Source of the DNA: Pseudarthrobacter sp. MM222
Lineage (GTDB): Bacteria; Actinomycetota; Actinomycetes; Actinomycetales; Micrococcaceae
DNA length: 64,000 nt
Assembly: GCF_947090775.1 (NCBI RefSeq)
Contig: NZ_OX352321.1
Coordinates: 3,410,001 to 3,474,000, forward strand
Reading direction: 5' to 3'
Part shown: one piece after another, positions 1 to 11,153 of the stretch
How the letters are laid out: each line of letters begins with the position of its first letter
How positions within the stretch are numbered: the first letter of the stretch is position 1
Made by a program: the position numbers and the translations under genes
Notes under the pieces: model-generated
The model's input: only the letters and a program-made list of their open reading frames with translations
Database searches by the model: none
Told to the model about the DNA's origin: nothing

Positions 1-367
1 GTTTGCCCTCGGGAGCTTCCACCGAGAACCCGCTCCCCCGGCCCGGTACGACGTCCACGGTCAAGTGGGTATGGCTCCAGTAATTGAACTGCTCCCTGGA
101 CATCCAGAATTCCACCGGCTGGGGCTGCAACCCGTCCGAAATGTCGAACAGCCCGAGCTGCACGTCCGAGTCGCCGGTGATGAACTCCCCGGCCGGATAG
201 CACATCGGCGAGGAACCGTCGCAGCAGCCCCCGGACTGGTGGAACATCAGCGGCCCATGCTGCTTCCACAGCTTGCGCAGCAGGTCAACGGACTCAGGGG
301 TGAGCGCCACCCGCGAGAAGTCCTCTCCGGGGCGGGTCACGGCGGCGTCGAGCCGGGTCTGGGACAT
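1..367 (-). CDS. DUF779 domain-containing protein (C-terminus beyond window)
   Basis: Read from an ATG at 367 the protein begins MSQTRLDAAV and runs off the left edge, so only about 122 residues are visible. It carries the conserved stretches of the DUF779 family, including FHQSGGCCDGSSPMC and FWMSREQFNYWSHTHL. The function of the family is not established; the paired cysteines suggest metal or redox chemistry, which is inference. DUF779 genes commonly sit next to AcoD/ExaC-type aldehyde dehydrogenases, as here: the dehydrogenase lies 83 bp upstream on the same strand. A strong hairpin (401-438) separates the two and may reduce expression of this second gene. Confidence 0.85.
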   Translation of the reverse strand, partial: MSQTRLDAAVTRPGEDFSRVALTPESVDLLRKLWKQHGPLMFHQSGGCCDGSSPMCYPAGEFITGDSDVQLGLFDISDGLQPQPVEFWMSREQFNYWSHTHLTVDVVPGRGSGFSVEAPEGK

Positions 368-400
368 CGGGGCCTCATCTGGGTTGTCTGGGAAGTGGTG

Positions 401-438
401 CGGGCGGGGACGGATCAGTTCTGATCCGTCCCCGCCCG
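401..438 (-). terminator. Perfect 18-bp-arm hairpin between aldehyde dehydrogenase and DUF779 genes
   Basis: The arms 401-418 and 421-438 are perfect reverse complements around a TT loop. The hairpin lies directly after the dehydrogenase stop codon (451) and before the DUF779 start (367). There is no U-run on the minus strand, so it may act as a partial terminator or as a 3' stabiliser rather than a full stop. Confidence 0.6.
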
Positions 439-450
439 GGTCGGTGCGGC

Positions 451-1974
<1,524 letters not shown>

Positions 1975-2051
1975 TGCTAGCTCCTTTGCTGTGCAAGATC
2001 GATGGCGAACTGACGATGGCAGTTGCCGTAGCCCTCAGCCTAGGAGCGGGG

Positions 2052-2074
2052 AGGTTGCAGTCAGGTTGCAACCT
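2052..2074. promoter_or_regulatory. Candidate operator: repeated AGGTTGCA sites upstream of aldehyde dehydrogenase
   Basis: AGGTTGCA occurs at 2052 and again at 2063, an 11-bp step. The second copy continues into the perfect 12-bp palindrome AGGTTGCAACCT (2063-2074). The sites lie about 80 bp upstream of the dehydrogenase start, between it and the end of the GAF-type regulator gene, so they are a plausible binding site for that regulator. That assignment is inference. Confidence 0.5.
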
Positions 2075-2099
2075 AAGTGAGCCGGATCACGCCCTGGCG

Positions 2100-3482
2100 T
2101 CACGCGCTGAGTTCCGCGTCCAGCCGTTCAAGATCGGCGACGACGGCGGCCCGCCGGGGCGAGCGGGGCGGCAGCAGCTTCAGCGCCGCGAGCCGGACCT
2201 CGACGTCGTCCCTTGCCTCCGGCAGCCCGGCGTACTTCAGCAGTGACTCGGCACTCCCGTCGGTCAGCACTGCCTCCCGCAGCAGGGAGGAGACCCGGCT
2301 CCGCAATTCGGTGATGCCGGGCGCTTCCGAGCGTGGGAGGACCGCGCCACGGTAGATCTCCAAGGCGATCCGGTGGGCGCCCCGCTGCAGGCAACTGAGG
2401 ACCTGGCCGGCGTCCGGCACCAGATCCACGGGCAGCCGGTAGGGCCGGGATTCGGGGACCGCGTCCGGGTTGAGCTGCTGGAGGACCTTGCGCAGGCGCA
2501 CCATCTCGGCCCGCAGCGTCATGGTGGACGCCGCCCCCGGGTACAGCAGCGAGCAGAGCTCTTCGGCGTTCAGCCCCTCCGGGTGCGTGCTCAGCAGCAC
2601 CAGGATTTCGCTGTGCCGTGCGGACAGGGCGACGGTCCGGCCGTCGATGCTCAGCAGCGCCTGGTCCCGGCCGAGGAGCTGGAGGCTGTTGCGGTACAGG
2701 CTCGTGGCGTCCCGCGTGGCCGCCCCGGCGCCGGCAGCCGCCGGAGCGGCCGGGCCGCGCCGCCGGGCCGGCGGCGTCCGATTCGCTGCGGCCTGCTGGA
2801 GCCGTTCCACCCGCAGGTGGGCCTGCGCCGCGGCGACAGTGGCTTCGACCAGGGACAGGGTGTGCGGCGCTACGGCAGACTCGGTGCCGGTGATGTCGAC
2901 GACGCCGAGGAGGGCGCCGGAATCGGGATCGTGGAACGGCACGGCCGTGCAGCTCCACGGATGGACGGAGCGCTTGTAGTGCTCCGCTCCCGAGATCTGG
3001 ATCCCGCGGCCCAGGGCAAGCGCGGTGCCGGGGGCACTGGTACCAACGGTCGCCTCGGACCAGTCCGCGCCCGGAACGAACATCATGCCCTCGGCCTTAT
3101 GCTGCATGTCGGCGTCGCCCTCAACCCAGAGCAGCCGGCCCAGCTCGTCGCCCACTGCCACCAGCATCCCGCTGTCGTGGCTGGGCAGGACCAGCAGCTT
3201 GTGGATGACCGGCATGATCGCGGCCAGCGGATGCTGGCGCCGGTACTCTTCCAGTTCCTCGCGGTCCATTGCCAGCGGCGCCTCGGGATTGTCCGGATTG
3301 GCGCGCAGCTGGGCCGACCGCCGCCATGATTCCTGGATTACGGGGCTGAGCCCGGGCAGCTGCCGGGGGTCCGGGAAGAGCAGGCCCCGGGAGTCCAGCT
3401 GCTCATGGCCAGTGCGGGCAAACTTTTGGCGCAGGTCAACGGTGTAGCCACCGGGCGCTGCCGGATGGACCGGATTCCTCAT
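2100..3482 (-). CDS. GAF domain transcriptional regulator of the aldehyde dehydrogenase locus
   Basis: A 460-residue protein if read from the ATG at 3482, which has a good GGTGGGAG ribosome site; an in-frame start exists 18 codons upstream. The middle (about 90-215) looks like a GAF sensor domain (DSGMLVAVGDELGRLLWVEG onward). The C-terminal part contains a winged-helix-like segment (LSARHSEILVLLSTHPEG, then an AEELCSLLYPG helix). This resembles the actinobacterial AcoR-like GAF regulators that lack the sigma-54 AAA+ domain. It sits directly upstream of the aldehyde dehydrogenase on the same strand and probably controls it. The ligand is unknown. Confidence 0.8.
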   Translation of the reverse strand: MRNPVHPAAPGGYTVDLRQKFARTGHEQLDSRGLLFPDPRQLPGLSPVIQESWRRSAQLRANPDNPEAPLAMDREELEEYRRQHPLAAIMPVIHKLLVLPSHDSGMLVAVGDELGRLLWVEGDADMQHKAEGMMFVPGADWSEATVGTSAPGTALALGRGIQISGAEHYKRSVHPWSCTAVPFHDPDSGALLGVVDITGTESAVAPHTLSLVEATVAAAQAHLRVERLQQAAANRTPPARRRGPAAPAAAGAGAATRDATSLYRNSLQLLGRDQALLSIDGRTVALSARHSEILVLLSTHPEGLNAEELCSLLYPGAASTMTLRAEMVRLRKVLQQLNPDAVPESRPYRLPVDLVPDAGQVLSCLQRGAHRIALEIYRGAVLPRSEAPGITELRSRVSSLLREAVLTDGSAESLLKYAGLPEARDDVEVRLAALKLLPPRSPRRAAVVADLERLDAELSA

Positions 3483-3572
3483 TGAACTCCCACCTGACGG
3501 GCACGACGACCTGCCGGAGGCAGCCGCGTCCGGCAAGTCTAATGGCCTGACCGCGCCCCGGCTAGGGCCCGG

Positions 3573-5009
3573 CTAGCCGCGGGAGATCTCGATCATGTCC
3601 TCGCGAGGAACCACCTTGACGCGTTCGCGGACAATGCCGCTGGCGTCCTCCGCGGCGGACCACTCCTCCCCCAGTGCCAGCTCATGGGCGTCGAGCTTGA
3701 TCCAGCCCTCCCACGTCGTGTATTCGATGCCCCGTTCCTCGAGGAGATCGATGATGGCCTGCGGGTCCGGGTTCTGTGCCGGGGGCAGGGTCAGCCGGTC
3801 CTCAAGCAGGAATCCGATGGTCTCCAGCGCGTCGCCCTTGGTGTGGCCGATCAGGCCGACGGGCCCGCGTTTGATCCAGCCGGTGGCGTAGATGCCGGGC
3901 ACGGGGTTGCCCTCGGCATTGAGCACCCGCCCGCCCTCGTTGGGGATGACGCCGCGCTTGGAGTCATATTCCAGTTCGTCCAGCGGCGAGCCGTGGTAGC
4001 CGATCGCCCGGTAGACGGCCTGCACCGGGTAGTCGAGAAACTCCCCCGTGCCCTTGACGTTTCCGGTGCCGTCCAACTGCATCCGCTCGAACTTCATTCC
4101 CGCAACCTTGCCGGGGCTGGCGGGATCGTCGTAGATCTCGACCGGGCTATGCAGGAAGTGCAGGTGCAGCCGGCGGGAGGACGGCTCCTCGGCCTCAGCA
4201 TGCTCCTCGACAAGCCAGTTCGTCAGGGTGTTGACCATGGTGCGGATCTGGTTGTTGCTGCGGATCGCCTCGTCGGAGGCCTCGTCGAACTCAAAGTCCT
4301 CCGGGTGCAGGACGATGTCCACGTCCTTGGCATGGGAGAGTTCGCGCAGTTCCAGCGGGGTGAACTTCACTTGGGCCGGGCCGCGGCGGCCGAACACATG
4401 GACATCCGTGACCGGGGAATTCCTGAGCGCCCGGTAGACGTTGTCGGGGATTTCGGTGACCAGGAGTTCCTCGGCGTGCTTGACCAGCATGCGGGCAACG
4501 TCCAGAGCCACGTTGCCGTTGCCGACCACCGCGATTTCCTTGGCCTCCAGCGGCCAGTCGCGCGGCACGTCCGGGTGGCCGTCGTACCAAGAGACGAAAT
4601 CGGCCCCGCCGAAGGAGCCCTCGAGCCCAATCCCGGGGATGTCAAGCTCCGCATCCTTGATGGCGCCGGTGGAGAAGATCACGGCGTCGTAGAACGAGCG
4701 GAAATCGTGCAGGGTCAGGTCGCGGCCGTAAGTTACGTTGCCGAGGAACCGGATGTCGCCGCGGTCCAGCACCTTGTGCAGGGCGTTGACAATGCCCTTG
4801 ATCCGGGGGTGGTCCGGGGCCACTCCGTACCGGATCAGGCCATAGGGCGCCGGGTAAGCCTCGAAGAGGTCGATGCTGACCTCGAAATCGCCGTCCTTGA
4901 CCTCATTGGATTTGGTCAGGATGTCCGCGGCATAGACGCCGGCCGGTCCTGCGCCGACAATCGCAACGCGGAGCGGACGTTTGGACGTGGATTCGGCCGA
5001 GTTGGACAC
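3573..5009 (-). CDS. fprA: FprA-type ferredoxin-NADP(+) reductase, copy 1
   Basis: A 478-residue FAD enzyme of the FprA/adrenodoxin reductase family, which moves electrons between NADPH and ferredoxin. The FAD site IVGAGPAGVYAAD is at the N-terminus, the NADP site VVGNGNVALDVARML is central, and the family block GWIKRGPVGLIGHTKGDA is near the C-terminus. The GTG at 5009 is preferred because AGAAGGG lies 7-8 bases upstream; the 16 extra residues of the longer reading do not look like the family. A close paralogue is at 17760-19226. No ferredoxin gene is adjacent. Confidence 0.93.
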   Translation of the reverse strand: MSNSAESTSKRPLRVAIVGAGPAGVYAADILTKSNEVKDGDFEVSIDLFEAYPAPYGLIRYGVAPDHPRIKGIVNALHKVLDRGDIRFLGNVTYGRDLTLHDFRSFYDAVIFSTGAIKDAELDIPGIGLEGSFGGADFVSWYDGHPDVPRDWPLEAKEIAVVGNGNVALDVARMLVKHAEELLVTEIPDNVYRALRNSPVTDVHVFGRRGPAQVKFTPLELRELSHAKDVDIVLHPEDFEFDEASDEAIRSNNQIRTMVNTLTNWLVEEHAEAEEPSSRRLHLHFLHSPVEIYDDPASPGKVAGMKFERMQLDGTGNVKGTGEFLDYPVQAVYRAIGYHGSPLDELEYDSKRGVIPNEGGRVLNAEGNPVPGIYATGWIKRGPVGLIGHTKGDALETIGFLLEDRLTLPPAQNPDPQAIIDLLEERGIEYTTWEGWIKLDAHELALGEEWSAAEDASGIVRERVKVVPREDMIEISRG

Positions 5010-5183
5010 CGGTAGCCCTTCTGAGTCTTGGCGACTGCGCCAGGTCATGCAGCGCACAACTCCCTATTCTAAATGTCCGCGGGAACCGGTGGGGTGCCGG
5101 GTGACTGAGATCGCAGGGCCCGTGCCCTGCGCCGGGAACCAATCGGCCGGAATACCGGCGGCAGCGGTGGTGTTATTGATCTT

Positions 5184-6209
5184 GTGCCTAAACCCGACGG
5201 ATCGTTCTCCCCAGCCACGCTGACCGCCCCGGATGCCGCCACACCATCGGGAAGCCCTGCGCGGACGCAGCCTGCGGCGCTCAAGGCCGTGGACAAGGAC
5301 ACGACGGCGGGCGTCCTGTTCGGCATCGGCGCCTACGGGCTGTGGGGGCTGCTGCCGCTGTATTTCTTCGTGCTGGCCCCGGCCGGCGCGGTCGAGATCG
5401 TCGCCAACCGCGTGGTCTGGTCGCTGCTGTTCTGCACCCTGCTGATCACGGTCACGCGCTCCTGGCGGGTGCTCGGGGCCGCGTTCCGTAACCGCACGGT
5501 AATCGGCCCGCTTGCCCTCGCAGCCGGTTTGATTGCGGTGAACTGGCTGACCTACACATACGGCGTGACCACCGGCCAGGCCGTGGAGGCCTCGCTGGGC
5601 TACTTCATCAATCCGCTCGTCTCCGTGTTGCTGGGCGTCTTCGTGCTTAAAGAGAAGCTCCGCCCGCTGCAGTGGGCCGCCGTCGTCATCGGTTTCGTTG
5701 CCGTCGGCGTCCTGACTGTCTCCTACGGGAAACTGCCGTGGATCGCATTGACCCTGGCCCTGAGCTTCGGCCTCTACGGCTTCGTCAAAAAGCGGGTGGG
5801 GCCCCGCGCGGATGCGATCACCAGCCTCTCCGTGGAGACGATTGTGCTGGCGCCGCTCGCCGCGGCCACCATGATCTTCCTGGCGGTCAGCGGGGCCGCC
5901 ACGCTGTCCACCAATGGTGCCGGCCACTTCTGGCTGCTCGCGGCGTCGGGCATCATCACCGCCGTGCCGCTGCTGTTCTTCGGTGCCTCCGCGCGCCGCC
6001 TGCCGATGACCACCATCGGACTGCTGCAGTACTTCGCGCCGGTCCTGCAGTTCATCGTGGCCCTGGCCGTGTTCAAGGAAGCCATGACCACTGAGCGCTG
6101 GATCGGGTTCGGCGTCGTCTGGCTTGCACTCCTGGTCCTCACCGTGGACATGCTGCTCACCACCCGGAAGAACTCCGTCAGCCGGAAGCAGGCCCGCGCC
6201 GCCGCCTGA
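5184..6209 (+). CDS. rarD: RarD-type EamA family transporter
   Basis: A 341-residue membrane protein with about ten hydrophobic segments after a roughly 35-residue polar N-terminus. The opening GVLFGIGAYGLWGLLPLYF is the RarD signature of the drug/metabolite transporter superfamily, and NWLTYTYGV and LGYFINPL are also family blocks. The E. coli name comes from a chloramphenicol-resistance association; the natural substrate is unknown. The start is a GTG. The 174-bp gap to fprA holds the small hairpin CGCAGGGC/GCCCTGCG (5112-5131) and presumably divergent promoters. Confidence 0.88.
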   Translation: MPKPDGSFSPATLTAPDAATPSGSPARTQPAALKAVDKDTTAGVLFGIGAYGLWGLLPLYFFVLAPAGAVEIVANRVVWSLLFCTLLITVTRSWRVLGAAFRNRTVIGPLALAAGLIAVNWLTYTYGVTTGQAVEASLGYFINPLVSVLLGVFVLKEKLRPLQWAAVVIGFVAVGVLTVSYGKLPWIALTLALSFGLYGFVKKRVGPRADAITSLSVETIVLAPLAAATMIFLAVSGAATLSTNGAGHFWLLAASGIITAVPLLFFGASARRLPMTTIGLLQYFAPVLQFIVALAVFKEAMTTERWIGFGVVWLALLVLTVDMLLTTRKNSVSRKQARAAA

Positions 6210-6245
6210 GGTATCCCCCGACGGCGGCACCGGTCGGTGCGGCGG

Positions 6246-7115
6246 TCATACCTCCGGGCTGGAAGCCACGGGTTCGTAGTCCCGCGGGACCACCACCATC
6301 GGGACCGGCAGGGCGCGCAGGACCTTGTTGGCCGTGCTGCCGATGAAGAGCTTGTTCTTTTCCCCGAGCCGCGACGAGCCCACGATCAGGATTTCGCCGC
6401 CGTCCCACTCAAGGTCGTCGATTGCTTCCTCGATGGTCCTGCCGTGTGCCACTTCAACGCCGGCGTTGTGTCCCGCCGGCAGCCGGCGTGAAGCCTCCGT
6501 CAGAACTGTGTTGGCGTGGATATGGGCAGCGTTGATGTTCTCCCCGCTGTCCCCTGCGGCATCGAGCTCCACGAGCGAGACGAGCCGCAACGGGACGCCG
6601 CGGCGTCCCGCGGATTCGATCGCCACGTCGATCGCCGCCTCCGCGCCGGTGCGCCGGCCCACGGCGAGAGTCAGCCGCGTGATCGGGTCCGTGCGGCGGT
6701 AGCCGCGCGGCGCCAGCGCCACCGGGACAGGCGACGCATGGAGCAGGGCGTTGGCCACGCTTCCCACGCTGTACCGCTTGAAGAGACCGTTGTTCGCCGC
6801 GCCCACCACGATCAGGCCGGCCTCGAATTCCACGGCCGCATCGATCAGGCCCGCGGCGAACGACTCGGCCTGCCGGACGTGGAACTTTGCCTCGAGGTCC
6901 GTCGGTACCAGCGCCAGCCCTTCGCGCTCCGCGGCCAGCGCTTCCTGCCCGGCGGCGCTGCCGGTCCCCTCGGCCTTCGGAGCGGCGCTGGCGGCACGCC
7001 GGTCCGCCACATAAACCAAGTCAAGGTGCGCCCCCTGGGCGCGGGCCATGGCCGAGGCCAGGGCTACGGCGTCGGCGCCGCGTTCGTTGGGTGTATAGCC
7101 AACTACGTATCGCAT
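6246..7115 (-). CDS. Tandem universal stress protein (two Usp domains)
   Basis: A 289-residue protein made of two Usp domains (about 1-140 and 150-285). Each carries the ATP-binding signature G-x2-G-x9-G-S/T: VGAANNGLFKRYSVGS in the first half and VGSSRLGEKNKLFIGS in the second. Tandem Usp proteins of this size are common in actinobacteria and bind ATP during growth arrest or stress. The gene is convergent with rarD (36-bp gap). The 200 bp upstream to the lipoprotein gene should hold its promoter; I could not define the elements. Confidence 0.92.
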   Translation of the reverse strand: MRYVVGYTPNERGADAVALASAMARAQGAHLDLVYVADRRAASAAPKAEGTGSAAGQEALAAEREGLALVPTDLEAKFHVRQAESFAAGLIDAAVEFEAGLIVVGAANNGLFKRYSVGSVANALLHASPVPVALAPRGYRRTDPITRLTLAVGRRTGAEAAIDVAIESAGRRGVPLRLVSLVELDAAGDSGENINAAHIHANTVLTEASRRLPAGHNAGVEVAHGRTIEEAIDDLEWDGGEILIVGSSRLGEKNKLFIGSTANKVLRALPVPMVVVPRDYEPVASSPEV

Positions 7116-7315
7116 GGATGAACCCCTTATGGGTCTGGGCAGAAGCCAGCCATGCTCCGGGGTTTCCGGGCGACATTGGCCGGTCTGCGTTTCTGCAGTG
7201 GTAGGAACGACTCTAGTCCAGCGGTGCGTCGAATATCCCGTGAGGCAGGTGACTTTCGGCCCTGAGCAGGGGAATCTCTTCCGGCCTACGCTGGGACGGT
7301 CGAGGGGAGCTCAGC

Positions 7316-8107
7316 GTGAGTGCAGCCAGTAGTCGGAAATTTCGGGCCAGCACCTTCGTGCCGGGGATCCTGGGACTGCTGCTGCTCCTGCCGGCCTGCA
7401 CCCCGCCCGCTCCGCAGCCCGGCGGCACCAGCCAGACCGGAACGGCGTCAGCCCCGGCAACGCCCACCGGCACGCCCACCGCGGTTCCGTCCATGGCGGC
7501 GCCGCCCGGGGACACGGACGAGATCGGGCCGCCGCAGAGCGGCGACAGGGTGATCGCGAGCAGTATCGCCCTCGACTGGTCCTGGCCCGGGCCGGGCCGG
7601 ACGTTCAAGGCCACGCACGACAATCCGGTGCCGATCGCATCCCCGCCGGCGGCTCCGCTGCCCACGCTGTACGCGATCGGCGCTGGCCAGCACGCGTCCG
7701 AGACCCCGCCTTATGACCAGTTGAGCTTCCGGTTCACCGGAGGCTTCCCGAGCTACGACATCGAGTTTGTGCCCGAGTTGCTCGCCGACGGCAGCGGACT
7801 GCCCGTCCCGCTGCCGGGCGCGGGCGCCATCCTCAAGGTGGTGTTCCGCGGCGCCCAGGCGCACACCGCCGACGGGACCGCGAGCACCGTCACGAGCGCT
7901 CCCCCACCCGGCGTCGGCTATAAGGCCCTCACCAGCTATGCGCCGGCCGGCGACTTCGAAGGGGTGCTCAGCTACGGACTCGGCGTCGGCCGCCCGATGC
8001 CGGCTGTTCCGGAGACCAGGGTGCGCGTGTACGAGGTCGAAAAGATCCAGCAGGGCCAGCACCTGTACGTGGTGGCTCTTCAGCTGGACTCTTCCCCCTG
8101 GAAATAG
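7316..8107 (+). CDS. AMIN-like domain lipoprotein
   Basis: A 263-residue exported lipoprotein. The N-terminus has a hydrophobic run ending in LLLLLPAC (residues about 20-27), a clear lipobox, followed by a Pro/Thr/Ala-rich linker to about residue 75. The C-terminal region (LSFRFTGGFPSYDIEF, then an ADGSG turn and further beta-like segments) matches the AMIN-like domain of actinobacterial lipoproteins, thought to bind cell-wall components; the role here is inferred. It starts at GTG behind GAGGGGAG and ends at the bidirectional hairpin 8119-8157. Confidence 0.75.
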   Translation: MSAASSRKFRASTFVPGILGLLLLLPACTPPAPQPGGTSQTGTASAPATPTGTPTAVPSMAAPPGDTDEIGPPQSGDRVIASSIALDWSWPGPGRTFKATHDNPVPIASPPAAPLPTLYAIGAGQHASETPPYDQLSFRFTGGFPSYDIEFVPELLADGSGLPVPLPGAGAILKVVFRGAQAHTADGTASTVTSAPPPGVGYKALTSYAPAGDFEGVLSYGLGVGRPMPAVPETRVRVYEVEKIQQGQHLYVVALQLDSSPWK

Positions 8108-8118
8108 CGGCTGATACG

Positions 8119-8157
8119 GCAGAAGAGCCGCGGACCTGTGGTCGGCGGCTCTTCTGC
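8119..8157. terminator. Bidirectional terminator between lipoprotein gene and gabT
   Basis: The arms GCAGAAGAGCCGC (8119-8131) and GCGGCTCTTCTGC (8145-8157) pair perfectly with a 13-nt loop. The hairpin lies between two convergent genes and can serve both strands. Confidence 0.8.
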
Positions 8158-8172
8158 TGGCTTGCTTGCCTG

Positions 8173-9528
8173 TTAGGCGTTGGCCTTGATGGCCGCGGCC
8201 AGGACCTCAAGTCCGTCCAGCAGCAGCTCGTCGCTGATGACCAGCGGCGGGAGCAGCCGGATGACGTTGCCGTAGGTGCCGCAGGTGAGGATGATGACAC
8301 CCTCCTTGAGGCAGGCCGCGGCAACGGCCTTGGTCAGTTCCGGGTTCGGTTCCTTGGAGCCGGCCTGGACCAGTTCGATCGCGAGCATGGCGCCGCGGCC
8401 GCGGACGTCACCGATGACCGACTGCTCAGACGCGAGGTCCCGCATCCTGCCGAGGGCGAGCTCCTCGATGTGCTTGGCGCGGGCGTTGAGGTCGTACTGC
8501 TCCATCGAGCCGATTGAGGCCAGCGCCGCGGCGCACGCCACCGGGTTGCCACCGTAGGTGCCGCCGAGGCCGCCCGGGTGAACGGCGTCGAGCAGGTCAG
8601 CCCGGCCCGTGATCGCGGACAGCGGCATGCCGCCGGCGATGCCCTTTGCCATCGTGATGATGTCCGGCACCACACCTTCATGGTCCACGGCGAACCATTC
8701 GCCGGTGCGGCAGAAGCCGGACTGGACCTCATCGGCGATGAAGACGATGCCCTTGTCCTTGGCCCACGCTGCCAGCGCCGGAAGGAAGCCCTCGGCGGGG
8801 ACAATGAAGCCGCCCTCGCCCTGGATGGGCTCGATGATGATCGCGGCAACCTGCTCGCCGCCGATCTGCTTCTCGATCATGGTGATGGCGCGCTTGGCGG
8901 CCTCGGCGCCGGTGATCTCCGGGTTTTCCTCGCGGTACGGGTAGCTCATCGGCATCCGGTAGACCTCGGGCGCGAACGGGCCGAAATTGGTCTTGTACGG
9001 CATGGCCTTGGCGGTCAGCGCCATGGTCAGGTTGGTGCGGCCGTGGTAGGCGTGGTCGAACGCGACGACGGCGTCCCGGCCGGTGGCCAGCCGGGCCACC
9101 TTCACGGCGTTTTCGACAGCCTCGGCGCCGGAGTTGAAGAGCACCGTGCGCTTCTCGTGGTCGCCGGGGGTGAGACGGTTCAGCTGCTCGGCGACGGCGA
9201 CATAGCCCTCGTACGGCGTGACCATGAAACAGGTGTGGGTGAAGTGCTCCACGGCCTCCTTGACGGCTCCGACGACGGCCGGATCCGAGGCGCCGACGCT
9301 GGTCACGGCGATGCCGGAGCCGAGGTCGATGAAGGAGTTGCCGTCGACGTCGTGGATGATGCCGCCGTCGGCGTCGGCGACGAAGACGGGGACACTGGAC
9401 GCAACGCCGGCGGCCACAACGGCCTTGCGGCGGGCGGTCAAGGCGAGGGACTTGGGGCCCGGGAAGTCCGCCTGGACACGGCGTTTCTGCTCAAGACGGT
9501 AGGTGATGTCATGTGCGGTGGTGGTCAT
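8173..9528 (-). CDS. gabT: 4-aminobutyrate aminotransferase
   Basis: A 451-residue class III PLP aminotransferase that converts GABA and 2-oxoglutarate to succinate semialdehyde and glutamate. Seen: FNSGAEAVENAVK (cofactor phosphate region), FIADEVQSGF (about 263-272, PLP ring aspartate) and the Schiff-base Lys295 in ITMAKGIAGG. The ATG at 9528 is chosen over longer readings because GAAAGG precedes it and MTTTAHDITYRL fits the family start. The aminobutyraldehyde dehydrogenase gene lies 53 bp upstream on the same strand, so the two probably form an operon taking putrescine-derived aminobutyraldehyde to succinate semialdehyde. Confidence 0.93.
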   Translation of the reverse strand: MTTTAHDITYRLEQKRRVQADFPGPKSLALTARRKAVVAAGVASSVPVFVADADGGIIHDVDGNSFIDLGSGIAVTSVGASDPAVVGAVKEAVEHFTHTCFMVTPYEGYVAVAEQLNRLTPGDHEKRTVLFNSGAEAVENAVKVARLATGRDAVVAFDHAYHGRTNLTMALTAKAMPYKTNFGPFAPEVYRMPMSYPYREENPEITGAEAAKRAITMIEKQIGGEQVAAIIIEPIQGEGGFIVPAEGFLPALAAWAKDKGIVFIADEVQSGFCRTGEWFAVDHEGVVPDIITMAKGIAGGMPLSAITGRADLLDAVHPGGLGGTYGGNPVACAAALASIGSMEQYDLNARAKHIEELALGRMRDLASEQSVIGDVRGRGAMLAIELVQAGSKEPNPELTKAVAAACLKEGVIILTCGTYGNVIRLLPPLVISDELLLDGLEVLAAAIKANA

Positions 9529-9581
9529 GGGAAAGCCTTTCTCAGCGGGGGGAGTTATGCGACGGCGTTTGAGTGACTGCG

Positions 9582-11012
<1,431 letters not shown>

Positions 11013-11153
11013 GGTGTACAACCTCTTTCGTGCTGGAGGGCCCATTTAGACTGCTCCGAGCCTATGCCAGCGCCGATCCGCAGGGAATAGTCACCTGCAC
11101 ACCGTATCCGCCGGAGTTTAGTGCGCTTGACCAGCCCCCGCTATCCTGAAGCC

